From Pestalotiopsis fici W106-1 (lineage: Eukaryota; Ascomycota; Sordariomycetes; Amphisphaeriales; Sporocadaceae): a stretch of 64,000 nucleotides of DNA. A program made the translations under genes and the position numbers. Below the pieces are notes generated by a model. The model was not told the origin of the DNA, ran no database searches, and worked only from the letters and a program-made list of their open reading frames with translations. Positions 62,812 to 64,000 of this stretch are shown piece by piece; the stretch's first letter is position 1; each line of letters starts with the position of its first letter. Location of the stretch: positions 1,054,001 through 1,118,000 of the forward strand of contig NW_006917098.1 in NCBI RefSeq assembly GCF_000516985.1. Reading direction: 5' to 3'.

Positions 62812-63790
62812 GCAATGATCTCAGTGCAGCCCGTCCGACAGTGGTGGAGGACAGATGACTGAACCAGTATTATACGATCCCGTTGACGGTTAAGGTTTTG
62901 ACTCACGGAAATTCCGACCCGCTTATTAAGCGCACCTATCTCTTAGCACTCTCATTTGAGTCATACCGGCATTGCCCGTAGCTTTTGTGTCGATATATAG
63001 TAGTGATGCCGAAGCAATGGAGTCAATCAGTTGGACTCCAAGCCACCCCGTTATGCTTGCATGGCCTCTATGACGTGCTTTTGTCTCTCAATTGCACAAT
63101 ACCGTTTGGGTTGGTATACATGTCTGACGACAAGCAAGAAAACTTCATGAGAAATGTGTTTGGCTAGGAAGCACTTTATTCATCGTATCACCCGACAAGT
63201 GACAATTTCACCAACGTGCATAATAACTAGAATGCAAATTTGGATCACTGTCAGAAACCATGAACTCCATGGCCTAAAGAAAATAGGGCATTCAAATCTG
63301 CCTTTTGAAGTACTAAATACAAACGTTGTCAGAAATTAGCACATGTAGTTGGACATTTCTGGCCTATCAGGGTCACTCAAATGTGAACAGCACCCCTCCA
63401 GCAGTGTGCGTTTAAAGGACTTTCCAATCTGAAAAGCCACATCTACTACTTCAGATTCCCATATTCTAACTAACTCTGTCATTTTGGCATTCCAATGCCA
63501 CTTGCGATCGCGGATAACTTCCTCCTGCATTCCTATCTTTGAACTGTATAAGAGCAAGGGTCTTGAAGCGGAAGCTGTTTCCAATTACCTGATTAGGAAA
63601 CTCGACCCGAGAGTTATCTCCACCACGACCAAGAACCAACGATGCGAAAACGAATGACTTATCGTTGGACTGGATTAGTTCCGTCATGAATCAATAAAGT
63701 ATCATACACTGAAGCCAGCCGAGGTAAATCGAAATGCTTTGGAACATTTGTTGGTCATATTCTGCAACATTGCGCTGATCACGCTACAAC
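62812..63790. other. Intergenic region upstream of the NAT gene
   Basis: Holds the NAT promoter. The small minus-strand frames at 63336-63687 overlap each other and show no domain. Nothing else is recognisable. Confidence 0.6.
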
Positions 63791-64000
63791 ATGGCAACCC
63801 GACTGTATCGCCACCTTCAACAGCACCCGACCCGCATGATGGCTTCAATCTCAGCAGCAACCAAACCACCTATAACGTCCGGCAGAATCCCCGTAATTTA
63901 TTCAAATGCAGAATCCAGACGGCTTCTCATGACTTCGCCCAGCCCCCAAATTGGTCCGCTAGCTCCGCAGACTCTGGTCCTGCCGCCACCTCATTGTCGC
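63791..64000 (+). CDS. Possible 5' end of a gene cut by the window edge
   Basis: An ATG at 63791 (ACAACATGG context) opens 70 codons with no stop before the window ends. The reading is MATRLYRHLQQHPTRMMASI, followed by a Ser/Pro-rich sequence. The basic, hydroxylated start could be a mitochondrial targeting peptide, but no domain is visible and 70 codons can be open by chance in GC-balanced DNA. Confidence 0.3.
   Translation, partial: MATRLYRHLQQHPTRMMASISAATKPPITSGRIPVIYSNAESRRLLMTSPSPQIGPLAPQTLVLPPPHCR

Overview
The window is from a filamentous ascomycete (Pezizomycotina, probably Sordariomycetes). The evidence is short introns with GT...AG ends and CTAAC-type branch points, two Zn2Cys6 regulators, fungal-type NmrA, Vps1 and Gid7 homologues, and a DNA block with the signature of repeat-induced point mutation (RIP). 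A 100-base run of N marks an assembly gap at 43785-43884. The species cannot be named from the sequence alone.

Layout. (1) 1 to about 28815 is an AT-rich, gene-free block. CpA/TpG dinucleotides are nearly absent, TpA is abundant and CpG is kept, which is the pattern RIP leaves. It holds several tandem repeats (12-, 14-, 15- and 72-bp units), at least three stretches that still read like stop-riddled ancestral coding frames on the minus strand, and one less mutated island at about 9660-11870. Inside the island sits a compact 481-bp element with 100-bp direct terminal repeats. (2) 28816-34196 is ordinary-composition DNA without a convincing gene, joined to the AT block at a sharp boundary. (3) 34197-40500 holds two Zn2Cys6 transcription-factor genes on the plus strand, both with introns that I resolved. 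(4) 40501-47296 is a long gene-free interval that contains the gap and the leader of the next gene. (5) 47297-62811 is a normal gene-dense stretch: nmrA-like (+), then four minus-strand genes, vps1 (dynamin-like GTPase), a GID7/WDR26 WD40 gene, acetoacetyl-CoA synthetase and arylamine N-acetyltransferase. (6) From 63791 a frame runs open off the end of the window.

The intact genes do not form a recognisable biosynthetic cluster. They are a C6 regulator pair, a nitrogen-repression co-regulator, membrane fission, a ubiquitin-ligase subunit, ketone-body activation and amine acylation. The most unusual objects are the compact terminal-repeat element, with tRNA-like pol III box motifs and RIP-type changes confined to its left repeat, and the degraded frames in the AT block. 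Coding coordinates for spliced genes span the first to the last coding base; exons are listed in the evidence.
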